DNA of 64,000 nucleotides, taken from contig NC_041003.1 in assembly GCF_004193775.1 (NCBI RefSeq), positions 26,599,735-26,663,734 on the forward strand, written 5' to 3'. The notes beneath the pieces were generated by a model. It ran no database searches, was not told where the DNA came from, and was given only the letters and a program-made list of their open reading frames with translations. Below, one piece after another: positions 21,640 to 32,164 of the stretch (the stretch's first letter is position 1; every line of letters starts with the position of its first letter). The stretch is from Glycine soja (taxonomy: Eukaryota; Streptophyta; Magnoliopsida; Fabales; Fabaceae). Made by a program: the position numbers and the translations under genes.

Positions 21640-22500
21640 GTTCTTGGGCCACCCCCTGATATTGGAGGAGGGCCAACTGTGCGAGCACAACCAGAGAGGG
21701 AGGCTATCACACAGCTACTATGCATACTGGGGCAAGATTTCACCCGTGCCGCTGCAAAGAGAAGAGTGCGGACCATGCACACCAACATGACCACTCTTAC
21801 ACAGATATAGATGACATTGCTACTTAGCAACATTCTGCCCAGCGACCGCAATGCCAATCTCCCCCTGCGGAAGTATCAGTTGGTCTGTGCCGTCCCGACA
21901 TGGGTAAGTATGCATATGGTTCAACTAATTTCTGATACCATTTATTTGTTTGCAGGGATCGCACCCACAAAGACACCCAGTGAACCTAAAGAAGTCCAAC
22001 AGGGCCCTGGGGTTTCCAGCTCTGATTACGGGCCTCTATCAGTCCTACAGGGTGCCCGTACCCCCCTGGCAAGGTCACGTCATCATAGGTAAGTATGCAC
22101 ATCGCTCAACTGATTTCTGATTTCATCTATTGTTTGCAGGGATCGCGACTGCAAGACACCTAGTGGACCCGAAGAAGTCCAACAGGGTCTTGGAATTGTC
22201 AAGCTCTAATTACGGGTCTCTGTCAGTTCTACGGAGTACCTGTCACCTCCAGCAAGGGCATCAGGCCCCCTACTAATCGAGCTTTCATCAAGAAGTACTG
22301 CGCCCCAGACAGGCGCAGGGCGAAACACCACAGCAGCATTGGGATGGTCGGCAGCGGGAAACAGACGCACCGCCATCACCTCTAGAGTTCACCTCTGCTC
22401 ATCCACAAAAAGGTTTGAGTATTGCCTACACAACATGGCCGACCAATAGGCGACCAAGTCCAAAGCCAAATGTAAGAAAAGTACTAGGTCAGTGACCGAC
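21640..22500 (+). pseudogene. Transposase_32-like remnant, Ogre-B
   Basis: The frame from 21811 reads LLLSNILPSDRNANLPLRKY and QLISDTIYLFAGIAPTKTPS. It then loses frame (GFPALITGLYQ-like text appears in another frame). A second copy of the QLISD...FAGIA unit begins at about 22092, followed by RPRQAQGETPQQHWDGRQRE-like text and a stop near 22450. This is the same plant transposon-associated protein remnant as in Ogre-A and C, with the same internal duplication. It lies on the element sense strand, 3' of the minisatellite. Confidence 0.55.
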
Positions 22501-22659
22501 AAGTCATAAGGCGTCCAGCTAAAGACGTTAAAGAAGCGCTACTAGGAGGCAACCTAGTACCTTTTGAATCTATGCTTGTTATTTGATCACTTTTTATAGT
22601 AGGACGCACCTAGTTGCTCATGATCCTGGGGATTTAAATAAAACAAGCGCAAGCTCGGA

Positions 22660-22990
22660 AGGTAGTCATACCTCACAAAATATATATATGTATGTTTAGG
22701 TAGTGAAAATACCTTAGATATGCATGTATGTAAACAAAAAAATACTTCACAATATATATATATGTATGTTTAGGTAGAGAGATACCTTAGATGTGCGTGT
22801 ATGTAAACAAAAAAATACTTCACAAAATATATATTTGTATGTTTAGGTAGAGAGATACCTTAGATGTGCGTGTATGTAGCAAAAAATACCTCACAAAACA
22901 TATATATGTATGTTTAGGTGGCAAGATACCTTGGATATGCATGTATATAGCAAAAATACCTCACAAAAATATGCACATGTTTAGGTAGAA
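22660..22990 (+). repeat. AT-rich tandem repeat of Ogre-B, about 75-bp unit
   Basis: About four to five copies of a unit carry ATATATATGTATGTTTAGGT, ATACCTTAGATATGCATGTA and a (T)ACCTCACAAAA-type end. Ogre-C has about seven copies at 47120-47590 and Ogre-A about one and a half at 6160-6270. Confidence 0.75.
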
Positions 22991-24418
22991 AAATACCTCA
23001 TGAAAAAAAAGAAGAAAAAAAAACAAACAAGAAAAAGAAATAAACAAATGATAATGATAAAAAAAAAGAAGGAGAAAAAAGAAAAAATAAGTTGTCAAGC
23101 TGAAAAACCAACATGCTTTTGAAAAGAGATGACTTCCAACTTTTCTTTGGAAAAATTCACTGATCATAACTAGTTTTTGAAAAAATGTGTATACACCTGA
23201 AGGGTGAATGCTGTGAAGATTTTCCCAGACGCCCAAAATGGACTCGGATGAATGCACAAATTGATAAAAGAACATATTTTGGAAACGTTGGGTTGACTAA
23301 AATAGAGGAAATGAATCCTGAGCCCTAGCATCACATGACCATAAAAATTTGACACTTGAGTGTCCGCATAGGTGCATGCATAACCAGTTTTGCATAAAAT
23401 TTCCAAATCATCATTTTTGCATTTGTGTCATGGAAATAATGTGGGGCATCCCTTTTTGTCCTTGAACCAAACCAAACCCTGACATGTACCATGCCTAGCC
23501 ATTCTACAAGTCTTGAGCCAAAATCCTGACTCACCATAAACCTTGACCCAGGGTGAGAATGTCAATCCTTACCCTCGGAAGCAAAAAAGAAGAGAAGGGA
23601 AATTTCCAATCAAAGAAAAAGAGAAGGAAAGTTTCCAATCAAAGGAAAAAGAAAAGCAAGGAAATTCCCAATCAAAGAGAGGGAGAAAGAAAAAAAAAGA
23701 AAAGAAAGAAAATTCCCAACCAAAGAATGGGAGAAAGTAAAGAAAGAAAAGAAGAAAGCTCCTGGTCAAAGAAACAAGAAGAAATGTGCAGAGAGGTCTT
23801 TAGACCGGACAATATCTGAACAATACAGAATTGTCACCAAATGAACAAAAAAGAAGGAAAGGAAACCACGACCTAAAATGGTCTTCTCCCTTTGATTACC
23901 AACCAAAATCCCGTGCGCTAGCGACTTTTTCGCCCCGCACTAAACAAAAAAACAGAAAAAGAAAAAGCCAACAAAAATCAAAAGCCAAAAACACACAACC
24001 CACCAAAAGAACCCATTCCCAAGGGAAGTCCTATTGATCCATGATCACACATGTAATTTTTGATTTGATAGGAAATAATTTGCAAAGTCAAGTCATGATA
24101 TATCTATGGTTCGAAATTAGGATGAAACACTTACCTGTGCGAGATTGATACACTTTGAGTGATTTTCTTCTATTTTGTCGAACCCAGTGTTTCCTCTAAA
24201 TGTCCATTTAGAAAACGAAATGCTAACATCCAAAATCTCAGTTAAGGTTATGGGGGATTTCATCAGCAGACTCTCCTTCCCCGGTAAACGCATTGTTTTT
24301 TCACTCAAAAAAAGCGTATGTTGCTCTAATCAGTTGGAATATTTATCTCTTTACTAAAGCATGTTTGCATTTTAGCGAAGAAAACACCGAGACTTTTTCA
24401 AGTCTCACAAGTTATCCA
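22991..24418 (+). other. Non-coding 3' region of Ogre-B with purine-rich repeats
   Basis: A-rich sequence is followed by a segment matching 5640-5960 of Ogre-A, then purine-rich repeats with AATTCCCAATCAAAGAGAGG and similar at 23575-23790. These give low-complexity K/E/N/Q frames. A spacer ends near the TACGTA module. No gene is supported. Confidence 0.5.
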
Positions 24419-24490
24419 GAACTACGTAGGTCTGAGTTCCTCATTGGAGGATACGTAGGAGCAAGAGCCTTGCTTTTGTCGACCACACCG
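24419..24490 (+). repeat. Internal copy of the LTR TACGTA hairpin module (Ogre-B)
   Basis: AACTACGTAGGTCTGAG, CCTCA..TGAGG-like text, TACGTAGGAGC, then AGAGCCTTGCTTTTGTCGACCAC. It is nearly the same block as in the LTR (12103-12175) but with a different terminal stem. It lies directly upstream of the hairpin array in the sense direction. Confidence 0.7.
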
Positions 24491-24499
24491 CCTTTTGTT

Positions 24500-25250
24500 G
24501 CCATGACCCAAGAGCTGGTAGCCCGCGGAGACACCTTACGGTTATCCGCACCCTTTTGTCATCCAGAGGCGGCGGGCCCGATGACAAGCAGAGACAAAAT
24601 TTGGTAATTTTGCACCCTTGTGTCATCCACAGGCGGCGGACCCGATGATACGCGGAGATACCTTACGGTTATCCGCACCCTTTTGTCATCCAGAGGCGGC
24701 GGGCCCGATGACAAGCAGAGACAAAATTTGGTCATTCTGCACCCTTGTGTCATCCAGAGGCGGCGGGCCCGATGATACGCGGAGATACCTTACGGTTATC
24801 CGCACCCTTTTGTCATCCAGAGGCGGCGGGCCCGATGACAAGCAGAGACAAAATTTGGTCATTCTGCACCCTTGTGTCATCCAGAGGCGGCGAGCCCGAT
24901 GATACGCGGAGATACCTTACGGTTATCCGCACCCTTTTGTCATCCAGAGGCGGCGGGCCCGATGACAAGCAGAGACAAAATTTGGTCATTCTGCACCCTT
25001 GTGTCATCCAGAGGCGGCGGGCCCGATGATACGCAGAGATACCTTATGGTTATCCGCACCCTTTTGTCATCCAGAGGCGGCGGGCCCGATGACAAGCAGA
25101 GACAAAATTTGGTCATTCTGCACCCTTGTGTCATCCAGAGACGGCGGGCCCGATGATACGCGGAGATACCTTACGGTTATCCGCACCCTTTTGTCATCCA
25201 GAGGCGGCGGGCCCGATGATACGCGGAAATACCCAAGTGGTTATCCGTAT
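24500..25250 (+). repeat. 127-bp hairpin tandem array of Ogre-B
   Basis: Equivalent open frames start at 24618, 24745, 24872 and 24999, so the period is 127 bp, with about 5.5 copies. Each unit contains GTCATC...GATGAC twice around CAGAGGCGGCGGGCCC, GCAGAGACAAAATTTGGTC...CTGC and GCGGAGATACC..GGTTATCCGC foldbacks. The repeated 94-aa and 64-aa open frames are by-products of the repetition. Confidence 0.9.
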
Positions 25251-25926
25251 AAACATTCTTTTGCTATCTGTAAGACAGAACGCTTGATAGCATGCAGAGG
25301 CTGACATAGTCTTCTGCACCTTTTGTTCCTCCGGGAACAACAAGTCATTTACATGCGGAAATTTTATGGTCACCCGCGACTCTCGTCAACCGAGAGGAGC
25401 GAAATTAGTGTCATACACTGATTTTCGTCCGGGGACCTTTGCTTGATGACATGCGACCTTTCTTTGGTCCTTGTGAGGTGCTTGGCACCCATCATTAGGC
25501 AATTTGTGAAAATCCGGGAACGACAAGTCATGGTCACCCGCGACTCTCGTCAACCGAGAGGAGCGAAATTAGTGTCATACACTGATTTTCGTCCGGGGAC
25601 CTTTGCTTGATAACATGCGACCTTTCTTTGGTCCTTGTGAGGTGCTTGGCACCCATCATTAGGCGATTTGTGAAATTCTGGGAACCACAAGTCATGGTCA
25701 CCCGCGACTCTCATCAACCGAGAGGAGCGAAATTAGTGTCATACCCTGATTTTCGTCCGGGGACCTTTGCTTGATGACATGCGACCTTTCTTTGGTCCTT
25801 GTGAGGTGCTTGGCACCCATCATTAGGCAATTTGTGATATTCTGGGAACAACAAGTCATTTGCATGTGGAGATTTTATAGTCACCCGCGACTCTCGTCAA
25901 ATCGAGAGGAACGAAATTAGTGTCTT
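25251..25926 (+). repeat. Tandem partial copies of the LTR start before the 3' LTR of Ogre-B
   Basis: TGTCATACACTG or TGTCATACCCTG, followed by about 100 bp of LTR-start sequence, occurs at 25409, 25573 and 25737 (164-bp spacing), before the true LTR start at 25977. Each copy is preceded by a CTCTCGTCAACCGAGAG hairpin and GAGCGAAATTAG. Ogre-C has two similar extra copies. Confidence 0.8.
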
Positions 25927-25976
25927 ATCTTTACTTTCCTTTTATCTCCAATAAAAGACAAGTAAAGAGGGGCAAC
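25927..25976 (+). other. Polypurine tract and foldback before Ogre-B 3' LTR
   Basis: The tract AAAAGACAAGTAAAGAGGGG, then CAAC, directly precedes the LTR. CTTTACTT and AAGTAAAG form an inverted repeat spanning about 25928-25961. This is the expected start of plus-strand synthesis. Confidence 0.65.
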
Positions 25977-27614
25977 TGTCATACCCTAATTTCGTCCGGG
26001 GACCTTTGCTTGGTGACATGCGACCTTTCTTTGGTCCTTGGGAGGTGCTTGGCACCCATCATTAGGCAATTTGTGAAATTCCAGGACATGCCGAAAAACC
26101 AAAAAAAACTGATGCACAATCCATAAGTTTCCGTGACACACCGGAAATCAAATGGAAGCATCGTTGCATAATTAAGTGAGGTTCCGTAACATTCCGTAAG
26201 TCAAAAAGGGGATGATTATGTAATCCGCAAGGTTCCATAACATTACGGAAAGAAAACAAGTATCGTTACGAAATTCGTAAGTTTCCGTAACTTTACGAAA
26301 AAAGAATCACCAAAAAAAGCAGAGGGGGTGTACTTAGTAAAAATGGGGGTGCAAATAGCACCCAGGCCCACTTAGGCCCTCCAGAATATTCCTCCAGAAG
26401 GCTGTTGCTTCTGGAGGAAGCAACCTGGCTCGCCTAGGCGAGCTAGGCGGCAACCACCTCCCCTATTTTGCTATAAATAGGGGAGGAAGTGAAGAAGAAA
26501 AGGGTTCAGCCCCTTAGGCATTTCTATCTCTTTCGAATTTGCTTGGAAAAATTGTTTCCGTGAAGAAAATCTAAGTCGAGGTGCTTCCGAAACGTTTCCG
26601 TAACGTTTTCCGTGAAGAATTTCGCAAAGGTTTCAACCGTTCTTCGACGTTCTTCATTCGTTCTTCATCGTTCTTTGATCTTTAACGGGTAAGTACCTCG
26701 AACCAAGCTTTTCGATTCATTCTATGTACCCGTAGTGGTCCACATTGTGTTTCGTGCATTTTTATTCTCGTTTTGTTTACTTTTTATACCCCCTCTTGAC
26801 GTGCTTAAGCCATTTTACTTAAGTCATTTCTCGCTTAACTTAAAAATAAAATAAATTTCCACCGAACGTTTGAATTGTATTATCCGTTAACTTCGGTTAA
26901 AATGAATTCCGACCGTTCGGTCGTGCCGTAACCACGTTGGAAATCAAAAAGAAAGAAAAAAATAATATAATAATAAAAAAAAAACATCTTTTAGCCAAAT
27001 GAAGCGGAAAATCAATCGGACGTTTTCTCTTTGGGATTTCTCATTCTTAATCGAATTGATTAATAACTAAAGTGAAACTAAGGCTAAAATCAACTCGCCT
27101 AGTCAAGCTCGTCCACAAAAATAGGTTTTTGAAGTTTGTCATTTCAAATTCTCATTAAGTAAAATGGATCATTTTCAAGGTCCAACGCCTTAAAATGATC
27201 ACCTCTTAAGTAAAAAGAATCACTTGATAAGAAAGAACTACGTAGGTCTGATTTTCTCATCCCAAATTGAGGAATACGTAGGAGCAAAGGGAAACACCCT
27301 TGTCGACCACAAAAAAGGAAAAATATAAAAAGGATATAAGGACATAAAAGGGAACGTAAAAATCAAAGTCATGTTTGCACATTCGATTAAAGGCTGTCGT
27401 CCCTTGGGACGGACGTGTGGGGTGCTAATACCTTCCCCGTGCGTAAATACAACTCCCGAACCTTTCACTTAAAAGTTCGTAGATCGCGTCTTTTCCGGTT
27501 TTTCCGACGTTTTCCTCAAATAAACGTTGGTGGCGACTCCGCGCGTATTCCTCGCTTGGAACACGCATCCCGCGAGTCTCGCGTCGCCCTCCCGCCGAAG
27601 GGTAGGTTGCGACA
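25977..27614 (+). repeat. 3' LTR of Ogre-B
   Basis: It is the partner of 10846-12477 with the same ends. By-eye differences include a perfect palindrome GCTCGCCTAGGCGAGC near 26428-26443 that is collapsed in the 5' LTR. The TATA box is at 26472-26479. Confidence 0.9.
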
Positions 27615-28384
27615 AGATGGTTCTTGGGGCAAGTAGTCCCTTTGTACTTGTCAAAGTCTGGCACCTTGAACTTGGGAGGGGTGATGATATTGGGTACTAG
27701 GAACAACTCTTCTAGGTTAGCAAAGGCATAATCTTCGCCTCCTTCAATGGCCCTGAGCCTTTCCTCTAGAAGATCCAACTTTCCTATTTCTCCCATAGCA
27801 TGAGGGGTTTTACCCGCTGTGGAATGTAAGAGGCGTGGTTGTGGGTGATACTGAGGGCCCTCCAAAGTGTTTTGTAGGGGTATACCACCAACTGCTTGCC
27901 CTTTAGTGGCATATCCGAGGCAAGGCTCAAAGTCGGCTAGATTGTGGCGGGGCATTTCATGTGTCTCCCCCATGGGTTGAGAGACATGTGCATGATCAGA
28001 TTGAGGTCGTTGGCTCTCAATGAGTATAGGAATGGAGTTATTGACATTCTCATTGGGAGTGTATGCCACATTGGGTGGTGTATAGTTGGGAGGCAAGCCA
28101 TATGGCGGGAAGGTGTGTTCATTTTGAATTTGAACATCATGGGGGCCGCCCGTACTTCCCAAATTTTTGCCTACCATATCTAAGGTTGGATGATTCATTT
28201 GGTTGAGGCCAGATGGGGGTGTCGGGTTCACTTTAGCAACAGCGCTGGTAGCGGAAACTGCAACTGCATTGGCTTCCATTATCTTCTTCATGCTCATCAT
28301 GGCCTCCATCATTGTGGTCATTTGCTCTTTCATGGCCTCCATGTCGCCCTTCATCTACTCTTGCACCTCCTTCGCTTCACCCAT
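27615..28384 (-). pseudogene. gag of Ogre-A, N-terminal part
   Basis: Minus-strand ATG at 28384 is followed by a stop after nine codons. A downstream ATG at 28354 opens a frame with MKGDMEAMKEQMTTMMEAMM, NLADFEPCLGYATKGQAVGG, RLRAIEGGEDYAFANLEELF and FKVPDFDKYKGTTCPKNHL. Unlike B and C it keeps the frame through LVPNIITPPKFKV. It is cut at 27615 by Ogre-B, and the open frame runs on into the Ogre-B LTR to 27425, giving a chance 309-aa chimera. The C-terminal half is at 10130-10845. Confidence 0.8.
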
Positions 28385-30042
28385 TACTCTAGCTCTAGCA
28401 CGAGTTCGATAAGGGCGCCGTAAAGCGTGTTCTTTTCTTTTTTATAACAATGATTAAGTTCATTTTTTTTCAAGGAAAGAATGCAATGAGCAATGCAGTC
28501 AATGAAAAACATGGATGTATGCGAATGATGCACAATTGAAGTATTGCGAATTTTTATGCAGGACAAGGGGTTGAATCAATTTAGATTTTCAACATGGTCC
28601 ATGGCATCATTGTCAAGGTGAAACTAGAAGTAACAAGGACATCAACAGTCCTAAATGTGTTTGGCAGTAGACAAAGCAGCGATGTAACTCGATCCATCTT
28701 TTTCCCCAATTTTTTGCAAGATGGTTACTTCCATTCTTCAACTTGACTTGATGAACCTTTTCATAAAAGCATGAGCTTGGTTCGACTCCATAACCCAAGG
28801 AATGGCAATTTTGATCGCCGATACTTCGACAATATTTCATAGAGATGAAAGACTTAGGAATGTGTATGCTATGCATGAAAAATGTAATTATGAGATTGAG
28901 ATGCCCGAAGAAACATCATTTCCTAGTTAACCACGCATTAGGTACCATGCTCAATCATTTTGTTTTGTTGTTTTTTTAGAAATGGGTTTATGATCCCAAC
29001 ATGGTTGGCTCATGGTACCTAACACATGCAACTAACAATGTAGTGTGAATTTTCACGCTTCCTTTTTTTGTTTTTGTTTTGCAGAGGAAAATGCAAGGAT
29101 CATGCATGGGCAAACATGAAAACAAAAGGTATGCAGTTTGTAGACCAAAAAGTATGTTGAACGCATATGCATGATGATGCAATGACTCATGCAAAATGTG
29201 ATGCTGGAATATGATAACGGACAAATGCAGGAACAATATGTTCATTATGATGCCATGAAGAGATGCTTATACGATGCATGATATGAATGCATTTACGGAC
29301 ACAAGAGCCGAAAAAATTATCTCCTCTTACTTGCGCATTCGGGGGCGCACTGCCCCATGTGTGCATTTAAGAAAGTGATATGGACCTTCTGGCTTCCCGT
29401 GACAAAATACGAGACCAACATACAACGCATGTATGAAGACATGATGTAGATGTGCAAAAGCGCAATAGGGGGATGTACACAACATGGCAATATCCTTAAA
29501 TAAACATACAACAAAGGCGTACATGACATTTAGGTTATATGCATGGCAGTGTTTAAAAGGCATGCAGCGTGTTCACTTCGTGCCCCTATTTTAGGGACCT
29601 AAATGGGAGGAACTAAAAGGCTTTTAGTGATAAGGTGGTCATATCTCTCTTGATTGTTTCTAGAGATATCATCCCCTTCGACAAAACATATTGCGACAGT
29701 AGGGACTACCAACAACAATATGTTGTCAAAGAGAAAAACTCTAGATGAGGGTTCACTGTTATCAAGTAAGTCGGAGACCCAGCATGACCACAGATTCACC
29801 TCCACTCCTTATGTTCCCATGGACTCGGGTATAGGGCCCTTTTTCAACTCACCGTGTGTACAAATAGTGTTGGTGTTTGTGTGCATCAAATGAATAAATA
29901 TCTATCTCATGCATACATTTCAAAAACACACTAAAAGCATCAAAGAGTTATATACAAGAATGTAAGAGAAATAAAAGGAAACTGACAAAAAAGGAAGTCA
30001 TGATATTGCACGAGATTAGAAGGCCTAACTCTCTAAAAATAG
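28385..30042 (-). other. Leader of Ogre-A, ORF1 deleted
   Basis: The distance from primer site to the gag segment is about 2.1 kb shorter than in Ogre-B, and none of the ORF1 segments is present. The deletion joins sequence like B 13050 to sequence like B 15280, which are the two leader-block copies. No other gene is present. Confidence 0.65.
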
Positions 30043-30060
30043 TCCCCAGTGGAGTCGCCA
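30043..30060 (-). other. Primer binding site of Ogre-A
   Basis: TGGCGACTCCACTGGGGA on the minus strand lies two bases from the LTR at 30063 and is identical to that of Ogre-B. Confidence 0.8.
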
Positions 30061-30062
30061 AC

Positions 30063-32164
30063 TGTCGCAACCTACCCTTCGGTGGGAAGGCGACGCAGGG
30101 CTCACGGGTGCGTCTTCCATGGGAGGAAGGCGCGCGGAGTCGCCGCCAACGTTTATTTGAGGAAAACGTCGGAAAAACCAGAAAGGTGTGGTCTACGAAC
30201 TTTAATCGTGAAAGGTTCAAGAGTTGTTTTTACGCACGGGGAAGGTTTTAGCACCCCACGCGTCCATCACAAGGGACGGCAGCCATTAATCAAGTGTGCA
30301 AATATGACTTCAGAATGTTTTATTTTCCCTTTTTTTATGTCCCTTTGTGTTTTTTTATCTTTTTGTGGTCGACAAGGGTGTTTCCCTCGCTCCTACGTAT
30401 CCTCAATTGCGATGAGGAAATCAAACCTACTTAGTTCTTTTAGAACTAAATGTTGGTTAAGTTGTTTTGATCTTTTTTCGCAAGATCGATTTTAACCGAA
30501 AAAAAGTCGTTTAAGGCGTTGGACCATTAAACGATCTTTTGATTTTTGGAAAGGAGAGAAACGTTAAGGCGTTGGACCATTAACGATCTCTTGTTTTTGA
30601 AAGGAGAGAAACGTTAAGGCATTGGACCATTAACGATCTCTTGGGGTGGTCGACAAAAGCGGGGCTTTTGCTCCTACGTATCCTCAATTGCGATGAGAAA
30701 ATCAGACCTACGTAGTTCTTGCAAAAAGCGGTAAAGTTATGTGCTGATTTTATGCTTTTGAACGGTCCATGTTAACCGATAAAAGCAAAGAGGACCGTTT
30801 AAGGCGTTGGACCTTAAAACAGTTTTGAGTGATTTTTGCGGACGAAGCTTGATTTGTGAGTTGATTTTAGCCTTAGTTTCACTTTGGTTATTAGTCAATT
30901 CATTTAAGGAAACTTCCAAAGAAAAAAATCCGATTGATTTTTTTGATTATTTTATTCAAAGATATTTTTATTATTTTATTATTATTTTTCAAGATATTTT
31001 GGTTATTTTATTATTATTTTGCCTTTTTTGGTTTAACCGTGGTTACAACGTGAACGATCGATTAGATTTTGTTTTAACAGTGATTAAACGAGATTACAAC
31101 ACAAATGATCGGTTAAAATTCATTTTATCATTTATTAGGTGAGAAAACGACTAAAATAAACGGTAAAAAGCTCGTTAAAACAAAAGAAAAGAAAACTGAA
31201 AGTAAGTGAAATTAAAGTGAAAGTACACAAAACAAGTAGGGACCACTAAGGGTGCATATAATGAATTGAAAGATTTGATTTCGGGAACTTACCAATTGAA
31301 GACTGAAGAACGAACGAAGAACGGTGAAGAACGATGAAGAATTTCCACAGAATCACTTACGGAAGCGTTACGGAAGCACTTCAACTCGATTTTTCTTCAT
31401 GAAAACGTGATTTTTGCCCAAAATAGTCGAAATGCATAGCTTAGGGGTCATGAACATTTTTGAAACAGCCCCCCCTACCCTATTTATAGGGAAAAAGAGA
31501 GGTGCTTGCCGCCCAGAGGCTTCTTGAGGAAGATTTCTAAGCGCACCCTAATTACTAAGTTCACCCCCCTTTTCGTACGTTACGGAAAAGTTACGAAAGC
31601 CTTATGGAAGTGTTTCGGATTTGATTTTCGTCTTTTTTTTATCTTTCGTTTCACCAATGTTAAGTGAAATATGCTTACCCAAGGTTTTAGGAAATTTTAC
31701 AGAAGCATTACGGAAGCCACGGAAACCATTTTTCAACAACGTGGAGGAGCTTGTCGCCCAATTGCTTCCTCCTTAAGGAACCCAATTTCCAAAATGTTTC
31801 GAAAGGGCCTAGATTTGAATTGCTATTTACACCCGTATCTTGATAAGTTCTCCCCCTATTTTTGTGTTTTTGGCCGTTTTCTTTCTGAAATCTCATGAAA
31901 CTTTACGGATTCCACTGTGATGAGTGTTAAGCCTTCTGAAGTGATCAACAATGGTCCTCAGATGAAATTAAAGTGTAACAATTTATTTACACACACCCCA
32001 CTTTGCTAAATACACTTCCGCTTTCGTGTTTTTGACCGGTTTCTTCTCGAAACATCTCGGAACTTTACGAATTCCACAACGATGGGTGTTAAACATTTTG
32101 AGGTGGTCAAACGAAGGTCACATGCCGATAAACAATGGTCCTCGGACAAAATTAGGGTATGACA
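30063..32164 (-). repeat. 5' LTR of Ogre-A
   Basis: It is the partner of 246-2383. The TATA-like box is at 31481-31488 (minus). It contains the foldback series with the constant GGCGTTGGACC or GGCATTGGACC loop at 30505-30640 and 30790-30830, and two TACGTA modules near 30365-30440 and 30645-30720. Confidence 0.85.
31481..31488 (-). promoter_or_regulatory. TATA-like box of Ogre-A 5' LTR
   Basis: TATAAATAGGG on the minus strand sits at the family-conserved position. It would drive transcription of Ogre-A leftward (inference). Confidence 0.5.

Larger units (their letters stand above)
10846..27614 (+). mobile_element. Ogre-B: non-autonomous Ogre/Tat-like LTR retrotransposon, complete ends
   Basis: The 16,769-bp element has LTRs of 1632 and 1638 bp, a primer binding site two bases inside the 5' LTR, a polypurine tract directly before the 3' LTR and a perfect 5-bp target duplication. 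Inside are a broken ORF1, a frameshifted gag, a nested solo LTR, the hairpin minisatellite, a Transposase_32-like remnant and a second hairpin array. No RT, RNase H, integrase or protease motif was found in any frame. By eye the two LTRs differ at roughly 20-25 places, mostly transitions, so the insertion is young. It was presumably mobilised in trans by an autonomous relative (inference). Confidence 0.9.
246..32164 (-). mobile_element. Ogre-A: non-autonomous Ogre/Tat-like LTR retrotransposon, interrupted
   Basis: It has two minus-oriented LTRs (246-2383 and 30063-32164), an Arg-type primer site next to the right LTR and a purine-rich tract next to the left LTR. Without the 16.8-kb insert (Ogre-B) and its extra target copy it is about 15.1 kb, a size usual for Ogre. 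It carries gag pieces but no recognisable protease, RT, RNase H or integrase, and ORF1 is deleted. It sits in a copia gag. The flanking five bases are GCTAT (241-245) and ACTAC (32165-32169), which differ by two transitions, so they may be an aged target duplication of an original GCTAC (inference). Its LTRs differ at several sites per 100 bases in places, so it is older than Ogre-B. Confidence 0.85.

Noticed and set aside
21900..22140. Two ~52-nt introns (GTAAGTATGCA...TTTGCAG) in the Transposase_32-like region
   Set aside because: The length is below the usual plant minimum, and the text reads through as coding homology (QLISDTIYLFAGIAP). Kept only as a remark in the duplication finding.
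23543..23819. K/E-rich nuclear protein
   Set aside because: It is a purine-rich tandem repeat; the matching block in the other two elements has different frames.
24618..25304. Repeated 94-101 aa genes in the 127-bp array
   Set aside because: The same frame recurs at each repeat because 127 shifts it, and the text is explained by the tandem array. The similar 67-107 aa frames at 43588-45728 are rejected for the same reason.
27425..28354. A 309-aa fusion protein
   Set aside because: It is a chance chimera: gag of Ogre-A running into the inserted, oppositely oriented LTR of Ogre-B.
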